Shown: positions 18,203 to 32,059 of the stretch, one piece after another
Layout of the letters: each line of letters starts with the position of its first letter
Numbering within the stretch: the first letter of the stretch is position 1
Assembly (NCBI GenBank): GCA_020832105.1
Contig: JAFIFH010000066.1
Coordinates: forward strand, 1-35,845
Direction of reading: 5' to 3'
DNA from: Idiomarina sp.
Lineage (GTDB): Bacteria > Pseudomonadota > Gammaproteobacteria > Enterobacterales > Alteromonadaceae
DNA: 35,845 nucleotides
Translations under genes and position numbers: made by a program
The notes under the pieces: generated by a model
What the model saw: the letters and a program-made list of their open reading frames with translations, nothing else
Told to the model about the DNA's origin: nothing
The model's database searches: none

Positions 18203-19741
18203 ATGCCTGAGGTCTCCACAGCAGTCATTAAGCAGCAAGATTTTATCGATAGCATTGCGGACGCGTTGCAGTTTATTTCTTACTACCACCCACTGGATTT
18301 CGTGAACGCCCTGGCGGATGCCTATGAGCGTGAGCAAAGCGAGGCGGCGAAACACGCGATCGCACAAATGTTGCAGAACTCGCGGATGTCAGCACAAGGC
18401 CGTCGGCCGATTTGTCAGGACACCGGCATTGTCACCTGCTTCGTAAAAGTGGGGATGGATGTCAAGTGGGATAAAACCGACATGACCGTGCAGCAAATGG
18501 TTGATGAAGGGACCCGCCGCGCTTATTTGAACCCGGATAACCCGCTGCGTGCTTCGATTGTTGCCGACCCTACCGGTGCACGAAAAAATACCGGCGACAA
18601 TACGCCTGCTGTTGTTCATTTGGATATGGTGCATGGTGCTAAGGTTGATGTGATGATTGCCGCTAAAGGGGGCGGGTCGGAGAACAAATCGAAGATGGTG
18701 ATGCTCAACCCAAGTGACTCCATTGCCGACTGGGTGGTTGAGACCTTACCGAAAATGGGCGCTGGCTGGTGTCCACCAGGTATGATTGGTTTAGGTATAG
18801 GCGGTACCGCAGAGAAGTCTGCGGTATTGGCAAAAGAATCATTGATGGACCCGGTGGATATTCAGGAACTGATGACCCGCGGACCGCAAAACGCCGAAGA
18901 AGAACTGCGCTTAGAAATATACGAGCGGGTGAATAAACTAGGAATTGGTGCCCAGGGCCTGGGTGGCTTGACCACCGTGGTGGACGTAAAAATCATGTCA
19001 CTGCCAACGCACGCGGCGTCAAAACCGGTCACGCTGATCCCTAACTGCGCTGCGACCCGTCACGTGCATTTTACCCTCGATGGCAGCGGCCCTGCAGACT
19101 TGCAACCGCCAAAATTGGAAGATTGGCCAGATATCACCTTTGAAGTAGGCGAGAACGTGCGCCGGGTGAACCTGGACACGCTGCAAAAAGAGGACGTGCT
19201 GGATTGGAAAATGGGTGAAACCGTGTTGCTCAGTGGTAAGTTGCTGACCGGTCGTGATGCTGCACATAAGCGTATTGCCGACATGCTGAGTAAAGGCGAG
19301 CCTTTACCAGTCGATTTCAATAACAAGTTTATATACTACGTTGGCCCGGTTGATCCAGTGGGTGACGAAGCCGTGGGTCCTGCAGGGCCGACCACGGCGA
19401 CGCGGATGGACAAGTTCACCGATACCATGCTTGATCAAACCGGTATTATCGGCATGATCGGTAAAGCGGAACGCGGTCAGCAAACGGTTGAAAGTATTGC
19501 AGCGCATAAAGCGGTGTACCTAATGGCAGTCGGTGGTGCGGCGTATCTGGTGGCCAAAGCGATTAAGAAAGCCGAAGTTGTTGCCTTTGATGATCTCGGT
19601 ATGGAAGCGATTTACGAGTTTGAAGTTGAAGACATGCCGGTCACTGTGGCGGTTGATTCTTTAGGAAACAACGCCCACCAGGCCGGGCCTGCAACTTGGG
19701 CGGTGAAAATTGCTGAAGCGGACGCTATGCTCACAAAATAG
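18203..19741 (+). CDS. Class I fumarate hydratase (iron-sulfur, oxygen-sensitive)
   Basis: 512 residues, the usual length of single-chain class I fumarases. The N-terminal half carries C71 (RPICQDTG), the middle C190 (GAGWCPPG) and C282 (PNCAATRH), which are the three [4Fe-4S] ligands of the family. The C-terminal beta domain begins near 370 (NKFIYYVGPVDPVGDEAVGPAGPTTATRMD). It interconverts fumarate and malate in the TCA cycle. ATG 18203 is chosen over upstream in-frame ATGs at 18143 and 18188 because GAGG sits 5 bases before it and homologues start near here (STAVIKQQDFIDSIADALQFISYYHP). Divergent from pabB. E. coli fumA/fumB are the orthologues, but I leave the symbol empty as naming differs between genera. 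Confidence 0.95.
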   Translation: MPEVSTAVIKQQDFIDSIADALQFISYYHPLDFVNALADAYEREQSEAAKHAIAQMLQNSRMSAQGRRPICQDTGIVTCFVKVGMDVKWDKTDMTVQQMVDEGTRRAYLNPDNPLRASIVADPTGARKNTGDNTPAVVHLDMVHGAKVDVMIAAKGGGSENKSKMVMLNPSDSIADWVVETLPKMGAGWCPPGMIGLGIGGTAEKSAVLAKESLMDPVDIQELMTRGPQNAEEELRLEIYERVNKLGIGAQGLGGLTTVVDVKIMSLPTHAASKPVTLIPNCAATRHVHFTLDGSGPADLQPPKLEDWPDITFEVGENVRRVNLDTLQKEDVLDWKMGETVLLSGKLLTGRDAAHKRIADMLSKGEPLPVDFNNKFIYYVGPVDPVGDEAVGPAGPTTATRMDKFTDTMLDQTGIIGMIGKAERGQQTVESIAAHKAVYLMAVGGAAYLVAKAIKKAEVVAFDDLGMEAIYEFEVEDMPVTVAVDSLGNNAHQAGPATWAVKIAEADAMLTK

Positions 19742-19768
19742 GGCTGGTGTTTAACCGTTTAAGGTATC

Positions 19769-19808
19769 AACCTGTTATCGGGCGACTCGCCCGGTAACAG
19801 GTTTTTTT
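19769..19808 (+). terminator. Rho-independent terminator after fumarase
   Basis: A 16-bp stem with a single G-U pair (19769-19784 with 19788-19803), a 3-base ACT loop and a T-tract to 19808. It lies 28 bases after the fumarase stop and ahead of rmuC, so rmuC needs its own promoter. Confidence 0.93.
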
Positions 19809-19865
19809 ATAGCGGGTTTGCTCACAAAGTTTGCACGCACGGGCAGATACGAATAGGGGAAATAC

Positions 19866-21173
19866 ATGGAACTGCAGATTGCATGGTGGTACCTCGCGGT
19901 GGGTGGGGTGGCCAGTTTACTGTTAGGTATTGGCGTTGGCGTTGCATGGCAACGTAAGCCGTTACAATGGCAAATTGCCCAGTCACAAGGCTTGCAACAA
20001 CGCATGATCGAGGTTGAGCAGCAACTGCACGAATCCCAGCACCACGCTCAGCAGCTGCAGGTTAAATTGGCCACCACCCGGGCTCAGGCCGAACAAAGCC
20101 GGGCCCATGCCGAAGAAAAAATTGCCTTACTGCAGCAAAGCGAAGTGCGTTTGGAAAAAGAGTTCGAACGGCTAGCCGGGCGGATCCTGGAACAGACCTC
20201 GGCGCAGTTCGCCAAGCGCAATGAAGACAGTTTGCAACATACGCTGGCGCCGTTGCGGCAGCAAATTGATACCTTTCGTCAGCAGGTTGCTCAACAGTAC
20301 ACTGATGAGACCAAAGAGCGAGCCTCATTAAAGCAAGAACTGAGTCATCTGCGAGAGCTTAACCAGCAAATGGCAGGGGAGGCCAAAGCGCTGACCCAGG
20401 CATTAAAAGGCGACAACAAGCAGCAGGGCAACTGGGGTGAGGTGGTCCTTGCACGCATGCTGGAGCAATCCGGTCTGCGCGAGGGGAATGAGTACAGCAC
20501 TCAGTCTCAGCATGCGGATGAGCACGGTAAACAGTTCAAACCCGATGTGATTGTTCACTTGCCAAACGATAAAGATGTGGTGATTGACTCGAAAGTCTCA
20601 CTGGTGGCTTATGAACGTTACTTCAATAGTGACGATGACCTGATTCGCCAGCAGGCGCTGAATGAGCATGTGCAGTCACTTCGTAACCATATAAAGCAAC
20701 TGGGCCGGAAGAATTACCAAAGCCTGGATGGTGTGCGGACACTCGATTATGTGTTGTTGTTTATTCCTTTGGAGCCTGCGTTTTTACTGGCGGTGGATAA
20801 AGATCCAGAACTGATTTCACTGGCCTTGGACAATAATATTATGTTGGTTAGCCCCACTAACCTGCTGGTGGCTTTGCGCACCGTGCACAATATCTGGCAG
20901 TACGAGTATCAGAATCAGAATGCCCAGCGCATTGCCCTCGACGCCGCGCGCCTGTATGACAAGTTTGTCGGGTTTGTGGAAGACATGAATAAAGTACGCG
21001 GGGCGCTGGAAAGCTCGAACAAGCATCTGGATAACGCATACAACAAGCTTGCCGAGGGGCGTGGTAATTTGATCAGTCGGGTTGAGAAATTCCGGGCCAT
21101 GGGCGTGCAACCGAACAAACGCTTACCAGAGGTGCAGGATGAATTAGCGGACGATACGGCTGACGAGGGCTAG
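19866..21173 (+). CDS. rmuC: DNA recombination protein RmuC homologue
   Basis: 435 residues. An N-terminal transmembrane helix (5-27) is followed by a long glutamine-rich coiled coil (30-170) and then the RmuC domain, recognisable from GNWGEVVLARMLEQSGLREG, FKPDVIVHLPNDKDVVIDSKVSL and NLLVALRTVHNIWQYE. RmuC limits inversions at short inverted repeats in E. coli; the domain is related to restriction-endonuclease-like folds (D and DSK residues visible). AGGGG 7 bases before the ATG supports the start. The gene is single, ending 22 bases from a convergent gene with no visible terminator between. Confidence 0.94.
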   Translation: MELQIAWWYLAVGGVASLLLGIGVGVAWQRKPLQWQIAQSQGLQQRMIEVEQQLHESQHHAQQLQVKLATTRAQAEQSRAHAEEKIALLQQSEVRLEKEFERLAGRILEQTSAQFAKRNEDSLQHTLAPLRQQIDTFRQQVAQQYTDETKERASLKQELSHLRELNQQMAGEAKALTQALKGDNKQQGNWGEVVLARMLEQSGLREGNEYSTQSQHADEHGKQFKPDVIVHLPNDKDVVIDSKVSLVAYERYFNSDDDLIRQQALNEHVQSLRNHIKQLGRKNYQSLDGVRTLDYVLLFIPLEPAFLLAVDKDPELISLALDNNIMLVSPTNLLVALRTVHNIWQYEYQNQNAQRIALDAARLYDKFVGFVEDMNKVRGALESSNKHLDNAYNKLAEGRGNLISRVEKFRAMGVQPNKRLPEVQDELADDTADEG

Positions 21174-21195
21174 ATAGGTTGCTCGACGTGTTCGC

Positions 21196-22170
21196 TTATA
21201 ATTCAAAATTGGTACCAAACTGCTGATTGTAGAGGGCCGCGTAAAACGGCCGCTCAACCTCGGTCACCCAACTCATATGCGCATCAAAGTAAGCCCGAGT
21301 ATGAGCCAGCTCGTTGACCGCGGTGTCGACTGCGCTGAGGAAGCGCTGGCCTAAATCGTTACGGCTGCACATAAAGTAACCTAGTAAAGGTTCACGGGCT
21401 TCCCGCAATGGAATCACCAAAAGCTCAGGGTCAATATTGCGCAGCTCAGTAAACCGCTTCACCGCCACTGAGGTATGGATGGTTAAGTCGATACGCTCAT
21501 TCACCAGCATGTCGAAAAGCCCGGAGGACTGATCAGCCACTGCGCGAATCCATAATTGATTGCTATGTTGGTCATTGGCAATCGCTTGGTCCAGGCCTGG
21601 CGTGTAAGAGCGACCGCGCATCAAACCCAGGGTCAAATCAGCATCAAGTTCGAGCACTTCAGCCAACGATAAAAAGCCATCTTCGCTCGCCGCTAGTAAT
21701 TCGAGAAAAGTCTCTGCGTGTTTATTCGAGGCGAGCATGTACAGGCGCAGTGGCGGAAACACCACATGAGCGTTATTAGTGTAAGCAACGGTTTGTGCTC
21801 GCTCTTCGGTATACACGGTCTTACCACGGCAGGCGTCCCCACGCTGTTGAATCATACTGATGGCACGGGATGAATTCACAAAGCTCTGACGAATATTAAA
21901 GTCATCAAGGTAAGGTAGATAAAACTCAAGGAGTTGACCACCGATGTCGGTGGCGCTGGTTTGTCGTTCGTCCGGGCTGGTCGGATCCACATCGGTAAAC
22001 ACCAGGATATTGTCCTGCGCGCTGGCTGGAATCCACCACAGCTGGGCAACGACCACTAATGCTGCACACAGCCACAAATGGAACACCTTCGGCCGCCGGC
22101 TGCTTGCTAACTGTTGTGTACAGACTGACCGGTGCCAGCTTCGAAGCGGCGCAGAGAAAAGGTGCGACAT
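21196..22170 (-). CDS. Periplasmic solute-binding-like protein (type 3 SBP fold)
   Basis: 324 residues. After an unusually long basic N-region, a hydrophobic core (VFHLWLCAALVVVAQLWWIPASA) ends in a likely cleavage site before QDN. The mature part has the two-lobe pattern of family 3 solute-binding proteins (GQLLEFYLPYL..., KTVYTEERAQTVAYTN, then LGLMRGRSYTPGLDQAI and LFDMLVNERIDLTIHTSVAV). No transporter genes are nearby, so it may be an orphan binding protein or a sensor-like relative. The gene lies 78 bases downstream of the outer-membrane protein gene on the same strand. Ligand unknown; the start codon could be further in, since no strong Shine-Dalgarno is seen. Confidence 0.7.
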   Translation of the reverse strand: MSHLFSAPLRSWHRSVCTQQLASSRRPKVFHLWLCAALVVVAQLWWIPASAQDNILVFTDVDPTSPDERQTSATDIGGQLLEFYLPYLDDFNIRQSFVNSSRAISMIQQRGDACRGKTVYTEERAQTVAYTNNAHVVFPPLRLYMLASNKHAETFLELLAASEDGFLSLAEVLELDADLTLGLMRGRSYTPGLDQAIANDQHSNQLWIRAVADQSSGLFDMLVNERIDLTIHTSVAVKRFTELRNIDPELLVIPLREAREPLLGYFMCSRNDLGQRFLSAVDTAVNELAHTRAYFDAHMSWVTEVERPFYAALYNQQFGTNFEL

Positions 22171-22248
22171 AGCGCAAAGATACCTGAATTAGTGGGTGAC
22201 GGAAGCGCCTATTTTAAGGTGATTGTTACACCGCCGCAATATAAAACC

Positions 22249-22875
22249 TCAAAAACTATAACCAATATTTAACATCAGCCCGGAGATACCAAACAAAATC
22301 GCTTCGCCGTTGAACTGGCGGTATCGCAATGTCAGGCTGGGCACGGCTGCTGGAGAGGTGCCATAGCTGTTAAAAGGGATTTTATACTGAAACTCATTGC
22401 GGTAACCATGGATAAAACCAGCAGTCACCTTGAGCCCTGCTTGTAATTCGCCTTGTTGCCATAAGGTGCGGGAAAAACCGGCATACGCATACCAGGTGGA
22501 CTGAGCGTAAGAATTACTGAAGTGGGCAAGACCGAGCAAGGGTTGAGACTTATCCAGGGCGATAAACCGTTCCTGTAGCGGTACCGTGACAAAGTTGTCG
22601 CCATACCGCTCGAGGCCAAAAAAGCGCTGGGTATTGTTGTGTTCAGGTTGCGGATTAAAATGGGTGGTCCACAGCGACGTACTGATATTGTAGCGATGAC
22701 CCTCGTCGCTGGTGCGAGCAGGTTGCTGGTTGGCATCCACATGAGAAGTTGCCAAGCCGCGCGCATGATTGGGTACACTGCTGTCCGCACCCAGTACAGG
22801 GAATGAAGCGCCAAACAGCAGACTCAAGGGTACGCTGACACGCAGGCACCATAGCATGGCAAGATCAGGTCTCAT
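22249..22875 (-). CDS. Small outer-membrane beta-barrel protein of uncertain function
   Basis: 208 residues with a signal peptide (residues 1 to ~30, ending VLGA). The mature chain alternates polar and aromatic/hydrophobic residues (SLWTTHFNPQPEHNN, YAYAGFSRTLW, LQAGLKVTAGFIHGYRNEF, PSLTLRYRQFNGEAILFGISG) and ends in LNIGYSF, the terminal-phenylalanine signal of barrels assembled by BAM. Size and the GLKVTAG strand recall PagP-like 8-stranded barrels, but I do not see PagP catalytic residues with confidence, and homologues may carry misleading names in databases. It heads a minus-strand unit with the binding-like protein; smc is divergent. Confidence 0.7.
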   Translation of the reverse strand: MRPDLAMLWCLRVSVPLSLLFGASFPVLGADSSVPNHARGLATSHVDANQQPARTSDEGHRYNISTSLWTTHFNPQPEHNNTQRFFGLERYGDNFVTVPLQERFIALDKSQPLLGLAHFSNSYAQSTWYAYAGFSRTLWQQGELQAGLKVTAGFIHGYRNEFQYKIPFNSYGTSPAAVPSLTLRYRQFNGEAILFGISGLMLNIGYSF

Positions 22876-23187
22876 CCATGTACCACCGCTGAAAATACCT
22901 GATCAATGTCATTTTTGCGCATACGTATTTGTAACACCTTAACCTGATTTATTTGATCTGCGTCCTGCCCTGCGTATTGTATGAATATGTTGGCGTTGAC
23001 GCAATTTTTGTTGTCTTAATTTGCACTTTACTGACATAGTTGTAGTCGCGTTTAGTTTACCGCTAGACTAGTCACTAAACTCACTACGCACCCTTCGATT
23101 TGACCAGTTGAATATAGGATTATCCTGCTGAGTCAATTGGCTGGCCAACTATTTACGCTTACTAGAGTTGCTTATTAATAACTGTTC
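22876..23187. promoter_or_regulatory. 312-base divergent intergenic region before smc, with an interrupted palindrome
   Basis: AT-rich region between the divergent barrel-protein gene and smc. It contains a two-part inverted repeat: GTAGT (23042-23046) and GTTTAGT (23050-23056) mirrored by ACTAAAC (23074-23080) and ACTAC (23083-23087), around a 17-base centre. No convincing -35/-10 pair could be fixed. The repeat is a candidate regulator site for either gene. Confidence 0.45.
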
Positions 23188-26100
23188 ATGCGTCTGAATT
23201 ATATCAAACTTGCAGGCTTCAAATCTTTTGTTGATGCCACTAAGGTAGCTTTTCCCGACCAGATGACTTGTGTGGTTGGGCCCAACGGCTGCGGAAAATC
23301 CAATGTGATCGACGCAGTGCGCTGGGTGCTGGGCGAAAGTTCGGCAAAAAATTTACGTGGTGATGCGATGACCGACGTTATCTTTAACGGTTCGACGTCG
23401 CGAAAACCAGTTTCCCGGGCCAGTGTTGAATTGGTCTTCGACAATGCCGAGGGGCGGTTACAGGGAGAGTACGCAAGCTATAAGGAGATTTCAGTCAAGC
23501 GCCTGGTCACCCGTGAAGGACAATCCACGTACTTTCTCAATGGCAGCAAATGCAGACGCCGCGATATCACCGACATTTTTCTTGGTACCGGACTTGGCCC
23601 GCGTAGCTATGCGATTATTGAGCAAGGGATGATATCCCGACTGATCGAATCCAGGCCTCAGGAACTGCGTGTATTTATTGAAGAAGCTGCAGGCATTTCA
23701 AAATATAAAGAGCGCCGCAAAGAAACCGAAAGTCGCATGCGCAAGACCCGCGAGAACCTGGAACGGTTGACCGATGTGCGAGATGAACTAGCCACCCAAC
23801 TGGCAAAGCTGCAGCGTCAGGCTGCTGCCGCCACGCGGTATAAAGGGTTAAAAAGCGAAGAGCGCTTACTGAAAGCGCAATTGCAGGCGTTACGCTGGCT
23901 ACACTATCAAAAACAATGTGATGCGTTGGAGTCAGCCCTGCAGCAACAGCAAACGGAGCTTGAGCGTTGGATCGCCGAGCAACGAGGCTCTGAGCGGGGG
24001 CAAACGTCGTTACGCGAGCAACAAGCAGATATAAAACAACAACTGGATAATGCGCTGCAACGGTTTTATCAGTGTAATAGTGACATTACCCGGATTGAAC
24101 AATCTATCCAGCACCAACGGCAGCTGACGGCACAGCGCCGCCGGGATGCACAGGATTTACAGCAGCAAGTGAGCCAACTTGAAGGCGAACAGGCTGCTGA
24201 GCAGCATCAGCAAGAGGGCTTTGCTGAGCAGCTTGATACATTGCAACCAGAGATTGAATTGCTGCAAGCACAACAGGAAGAGCTGGATGCGCAACTGTCA
24301 CTTCGACAAAGCGAAGTCACAGACCATCAGGCCAGGCATCAGCAAAGCGCAGCTGACCACCAACACAAACGCCAGCGAATTGAATTAATTGCAACCCAGC
24401 TTGAGGGGGTCCGAGCACTGCGCCAGCGTTTAATACAGCAGCAGGAGGACACGCAGCATCGACTACAGGGCCTGCAAGCCAACGATGCCGGGCAGGCATT
24501 GTACACTGCGCAGGTAGTCCTGGCTGATCTCAATGCTGAATTGCGCACGGCGCAGCAGGCGGCGGAGGCCGGTCAGCAGCACCTGCATGATCGTCAGCAG
24601 CAAGTACATGGTGCACAGGCGGAACTGCGTGAAACAGAGGCTGAACAGCGCGAACTTGAAGGGCAGCTAAGGGCTTACGAAGCGCTGATCACCAACTCCA
24701 CAGAGCAAGTTCCAGAGGTTTTGGCCGCCTGGCTAGAGGATAAAAACCACCAGCCGCTGCGCGAATTGATGCAGGTTGCTGAGCCCTGGCAGTCGGCGTT
24801 GGCAGTGATCGCAAAGCCCTGGTTGAATGCCCCTGTTTTGCTGGACAATCCAGAGCGCGTATTTACTGCCCCTGCAGAGCGTGGTTGCCTGCTGGCAATC
24901 GACCCCTCTATTGAGGTGCCGGAACATTCACTTGCCAGCCAGATGCGCGGGCCGGCGCGTCATGTAAGTATTTTTCACCAGGTTGCTCTGCTTGCGCCCG
25001 GCGAGCTGCCACGCCAGGCGCTAGAACGACTGTCCTTCAGCGTTGGTATCAACCAGCAAGGGCACCTCTATTACTGGGACGGCTGGCATGCTGACACCGC
25101 TGACAGTGCGCAGGTACTGCGTTGGCAACAGTCCGTTGAACACATTCAACAGCGTTTACCTGAGCTGACGCAAACTCTTGTCAGCCAGCAAGAACAGGCT
25201 GCTGCCGCGCAGCAACAATTGAGCCAAAGCGAGACCGAGTATGGCGCACTGCAGCAGCGTGAGCGTGATTTACATCGCAAACAAGCCGAGGCGCAGGCCC
25301 AGGTAACGGCGATGCAGCGACAAGTCGCTGAACAGGCTGAACAGTGCACAGAGCTTGAGGTGTCCCTCGAACAACTGGCTTTACAGATTGCTGAGCAGGA
25401 CGAGAAAGCGGCGCTGTTGAGCGAGCAAAGCGAGCAGATTGAGGGGGCACTGGTAGATAGCGAAAACGATGTGGAAAATGCAGCCAGTCAACTCAGTGCA
25501 CTGCAACGTGACTTACAGACGACGCGAGAGCAGCAGCAACAAGGGCAACAGCAGTTGCATCAGGCGTTGATGCAAAAACAACAAGCGCAGCAAGGCCTTG
25601 CGCATATAGAGACGAACCTGAAGCGCAATCAGCAGCGTATTGAGCAGGCGCATAAGCGTTTAGCAGAGCTGGAGAACGCCAGCGCGGATGTGGATGATGA
25701 ACTGGCCCAGGCTGATCTCGAAGAAGCGCTTGAGCGGCGTATGCTGGCTGAAGATGAAAAAAACCAACTTACCCAGGAACTGGCTAAACTGGATGCGGAA
25801 CTGCAGACCCTGAACCAGGGTCAACAAGGCGTCGAGCAAAAAATCGAATCGCAACGGGCGCAGGTAGAAGCAAGTAAATTGTCATTAACGGCGTCGCGCG
25901 AGCGTGGCAACAGCCTGCTTGAGGGCTTGCAGGACACCGGATATGCGCTGAAAGCGATCCTTGAAAACTTACCGGACGACGCTGAAGAATCGAGTTGGCA
26001 GCAACGACTGGATAAAATCGCTCGCGCCCTGCAGCAGCTGGGGGCGATTAACTTAGCGGCAATAGAAGAGGCACAGGCGCAAGGTGAGCGCAAAGCGTAT

Positions 26101-26655
26101 CTGGATGCGCAATTTGAAGACTTAACGGAGTCGTTGAAGTTACTGGAAGACGCGATTAAAAATATCGACAAGGAAACCCGCCAGCGTTTTCGCAAAACTT
26201 TCGAACAGGTCAATCGTGACCTCGGTGAGCTGTTTCCGAAGGTGTTTGGCGGTGGTAGTGCCTACCTGGCACTGACCGATGATGACCTATTGGAAACCGG
26301 AGTCACTATCATGGCGAGACCTCCGGGCAAAAAAAATAGTACAATCCACCTGCTCTCGGGTGGAGAGAAAGCGCTAACCGCATTATCCTTAGTGTTTGCT
26401 ATCTTTCGTTTGAACCCGGCACCGTTTTGTATGCTGGACGAAGTGGATGCGCCGTTGGATGATGCGAACGTTGGACGATTTTGTCGTTTGGTCGAAGAAA
26501 TGTCAGAATCTGTGCAGTTTATTTATATCAGTCACAATAAAATTGCCATGGAGATGGCCACGCACCTGGCTGGGGTTACCATGCAGGAGCCTGGCGTGAG
26601 TCGATTGGTCGCTGTAGATGTAGACGAGGCCGTAAAGATGGCTGAGGCTTCCTGA
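23188..26655 (+). CDS. smc: Chromosome segregation SMC ATPase
   Basis: 1155 residues, full length. Walker A is GPNGCGKS at 31-38 within the N-terminal head; long glutamine-rich coiled coils (~170-500 and ~660-1000) flank a hinge (~505-655); the C-terminal head has the ABC signature LSGGEKA from S1057 and Walker B CMLDEVDAP with D1084-E1085. It compacts and segregates the chromosome, normally with ScpA and ScpB, which are not in this window. Gammaproteobacteria carry either SMC or MukBEF; this genome evidently has SMC. ATG 23188 has little Shine-Dalgarno but matches the family start (MRLNYIKLAGFKSF). smc-zipA-ligA is a conserved run in Shewanella, Pseudomonas and relatives. Confidence 0.98.
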   Translation: MRLNYIKLAGFKSFVDATKVAFPDQMTCVVGPNGCGKSNVIDAVRWVLGESSAKNLRGDAMTDVIFNGSTSRKPVSRASVELVFDNAEGRLQGEYASYKEISVKRLVTREGQSTYFLNGSKCRRRDITDIFLGTGLGPRSYAIIEQGMISRLIESRPQELRVFIEEAAGISKYKERRKETESRMRKTRENLERLTDVRDELATQLAKLQRQAAAATRYKGLKSEERLLKAQLQALRWLHYQKQCDALESALQQQQTELERWIAEQRGSERGQTSLREQQADIKQQLDNALQRFYQCNSDITRIEQSIQHQRQLTAQRRRDAQDLQQQVSQLEGEQAAEQHQQEGFAEQLDTLQPEIELLQAQQEELDAQLSLRQSEVTDHQARHQQSAADHQHKRQRIELIATQLEGVRALRQRLIQQQEDTQHRLQGLQANDAGQALYTAQVVLADLNAELRTAQQAAEAGQQHLHDRQQQVHGAQAELRETEAEQRELEGQLRAYEALITNSTEQVPEVLAAWLEDKNHQPLRELMQVAEPWQSALAVIAKPWLNAPVLLDNPERVFTAPAERGCLLAIDPSIEVPEHSLASQMRGPARHVSIFHQVALLAPGELPRQALERLSFSVGINQQGHLYYWDGWHADTADSAQVLRWQQSVEHIQQRLPELTQTLVSQQEQAAAAQQQLSQSETEYGALQQRERDLHRKQAEAQAQVTAMQRQVAEQAEQCTELEVSLEQLALQIAEQDEKAALLSEQSEQIEGALVDSENDVENAASQLSALQRDLQTTREQQQQGQQQLHQALMQKQQAQQGLAHIETNLKRNQQRIEQAHKRLAELENASADVDDELAQADLEEALERRMLAEDEKNQLTQELAKLDAELQTLNQGQQGVEQKIESQRAQVEASKLSLTASRERGNSLLEGLQDTGYALKAILENLPDDAEESSWQQRLDKIARALQQLGAINLAAIEEAQAQGERKAYLDAQFEDLTESLKLLEDAIKNIDKETRQRFRKTFEQVNRDLGELFPKVFGGGSAYLALTDDDLLETGVTIMARPPGKKNSTIHLLSGGEKALTALSLVFAIFRLNPAPFCMLDEVDAPLDDANVGRFCRLVEEMSESVQFIYISHNKIAMEMATHLAGVTMQEPGVSRLVAVDVDEAVKMAEAS

Positions 26656-26680
26656 TAACAACAAAGGTTTTAGGTAGATA

Positions 26681-30430
<3,750 letters not shown>

Positions 30431-30431
<1 letters not shown>

Positions 30432-32059
30432 CAGATACTCACTGCGGTGACATCAACATACAATGTCAGTTGTTGACCTGGTTGCAAAAAGCGGTCACGT
30501 TTAATCTGGTTCCAGCGCTCGATATCGGCAATGGTGACGCGAAAGCGATTGGCGATGCGATCTAATGAATCACCCGAGCGCACGCGATAATGTACCGCAC
30601 GAACGACCGCACTGTCGGTGGCGTTCGCAGGGCGTTCCTGCTGCCAGATAGTCAGCGTCTGTCCAGGGCGTAAGAAATCGCCAGGAGCCATATTGTTCCA
30701 ACTCGCCAGGCTGCGCACAGGGACGTCATACTTGCGGCTCAGGTCCCACAGCGTGTCACCACGAGCCACGGCATGATTAATGCGGTGATTGCCACGTGAG
30801 CGATTCTGCGTGCTGGCGCGACGCTGTTCTGCACTTAACGTGTATTCATCCAGGCTCAGACTGGCCACTGGAATAAGCAGGTGGTCACCGCGGCGAATCA
30901 TACTGCCATCCATATTGTTGGCCAGTTGAATGGCTCTGGAGGTAGTACCGTACTGCTCGGCAATACGGCTTAATGAATCACCGGACTGAACCTGATGGCG
31001 TTGCCAGTTCATCCAGTCCTCTGGCGACGTTTGTTCCAGCTGAGTGCTGAACTGATCAGCATTCGCGATCGGCAGCAGCAAGCGATGCGGGCCGTCCGGG
31101 GCGGTTGCCCAGCGGTTATAGCCGGAATTATAACGGTGCAGCTCGTTGAGTGACATACCCGCCATATCTGCGGCCTGTGCCAGGTCAATTTGATTCTCAA
31201 CTTCAACCACCGTGGTGACTGGCTGATTAGCAATGTACCGCCAGCTCACGTCGTGGGCTTCGCTATTGGCCAGCAGCTCAGCTAATGCGAGAATTTTTGG
31301 TACATAATTCTGGGTTTCACGGGGTAGGTCCAGAGACCAGAAGTCGGTGGGTTGGCCATCCCTTTGCGCCCGGCGAATATGCCCAGCAACGCGGCCCTGG
31401 CCGGCATTGTATGCTGCCAGTGCGTGTAACCAGTCACCATCAAAGGTTCGGTGCAAACGTTCCAGATAATCCAGTGCCGTTTCAGTCGCTGCAATCACGT
31501 CACGGCGGCCGTCATACCACCAGTTGATATCAAGTCCATAGCCGGTGGCGGTGCCAGGAATAAACTGCCAGATCCCAGCAGCACTGCCGTGAGAATACGC
31601 AAAGGTATCGTAGGCACTTTCTACCACTGGTACCAGGGCTAGCTCCACTGGCAGACCACGTTCTTCGATCATCTCAATAATCAGATAAAGAAAGGGCGCT
31701 GCTTGTTGTGAAATCTGGTTCAGGTAATTGGGATGGCTTTTATACCAGTCGAGGTGGGTTTGTACCCGGTCATTGTCTGGCACTTCGAGGCTGAGCTGCA
31801 AACGAATTCGGTCCCACAAGTCAGCTTGTTGCTGCGGGGAAAGATCGGCGTACTGACTACCCGACTGTTGTGTTAACCCTCGACCAGGTGCGGTTAGCGC
31901 CGGACCATTCAGTGCGAAACGGGCGATCCCTTCGTCTAGCGTATGGGTTCGCTGCTCCGCTGGTTCAGATTTTGTTCGCACAGTATAAGAGACCCACTGA
32001 GTTGCCTGACACGCAGACAAGCTCAAGGTACTGAGTATCACAAGACTCAATCGTTTCAT
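30431..32059 (-). CDS. mltD: Membrane-bound lytic murein transglycosylase D, lipoprotein with three LysM repeats
   Basis: 542 residues. A lipoprotein signal ends in the lipobox LSAC (C17). The SLT goose-lysozyme-like domain (about 120-270) has catalytic E147 in VPVVESAYD, then SAAGIWQFIPGTA and ALAAYNAGQGRV. Three LysM peptidoglycan-binding repeats follow (HQVQSGDSLSRIAEQY near 340, HAVARGDTLWDLSRKY near 430, YRVRSGDSLDRIANRF near 490). E. coli MltD (452 residues) has two LysM, so this copy is longer. It cleaves glycan strands to anhydro-muropeptides at the outer membrane. AAGG lies 6-7 bases before the ATG. gloB lies upstream on the same strand, as in E. coli. Confidence 0.96.

Noticed and set aside
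23938..25680. CAG/CAA-rich repeated look inside smc as a possible tandem repeat or CRISPR
   Set aside because: It is glutamine-rich coiled-coil coding sequence in an intact frame, without repeat-spacer periodicity.
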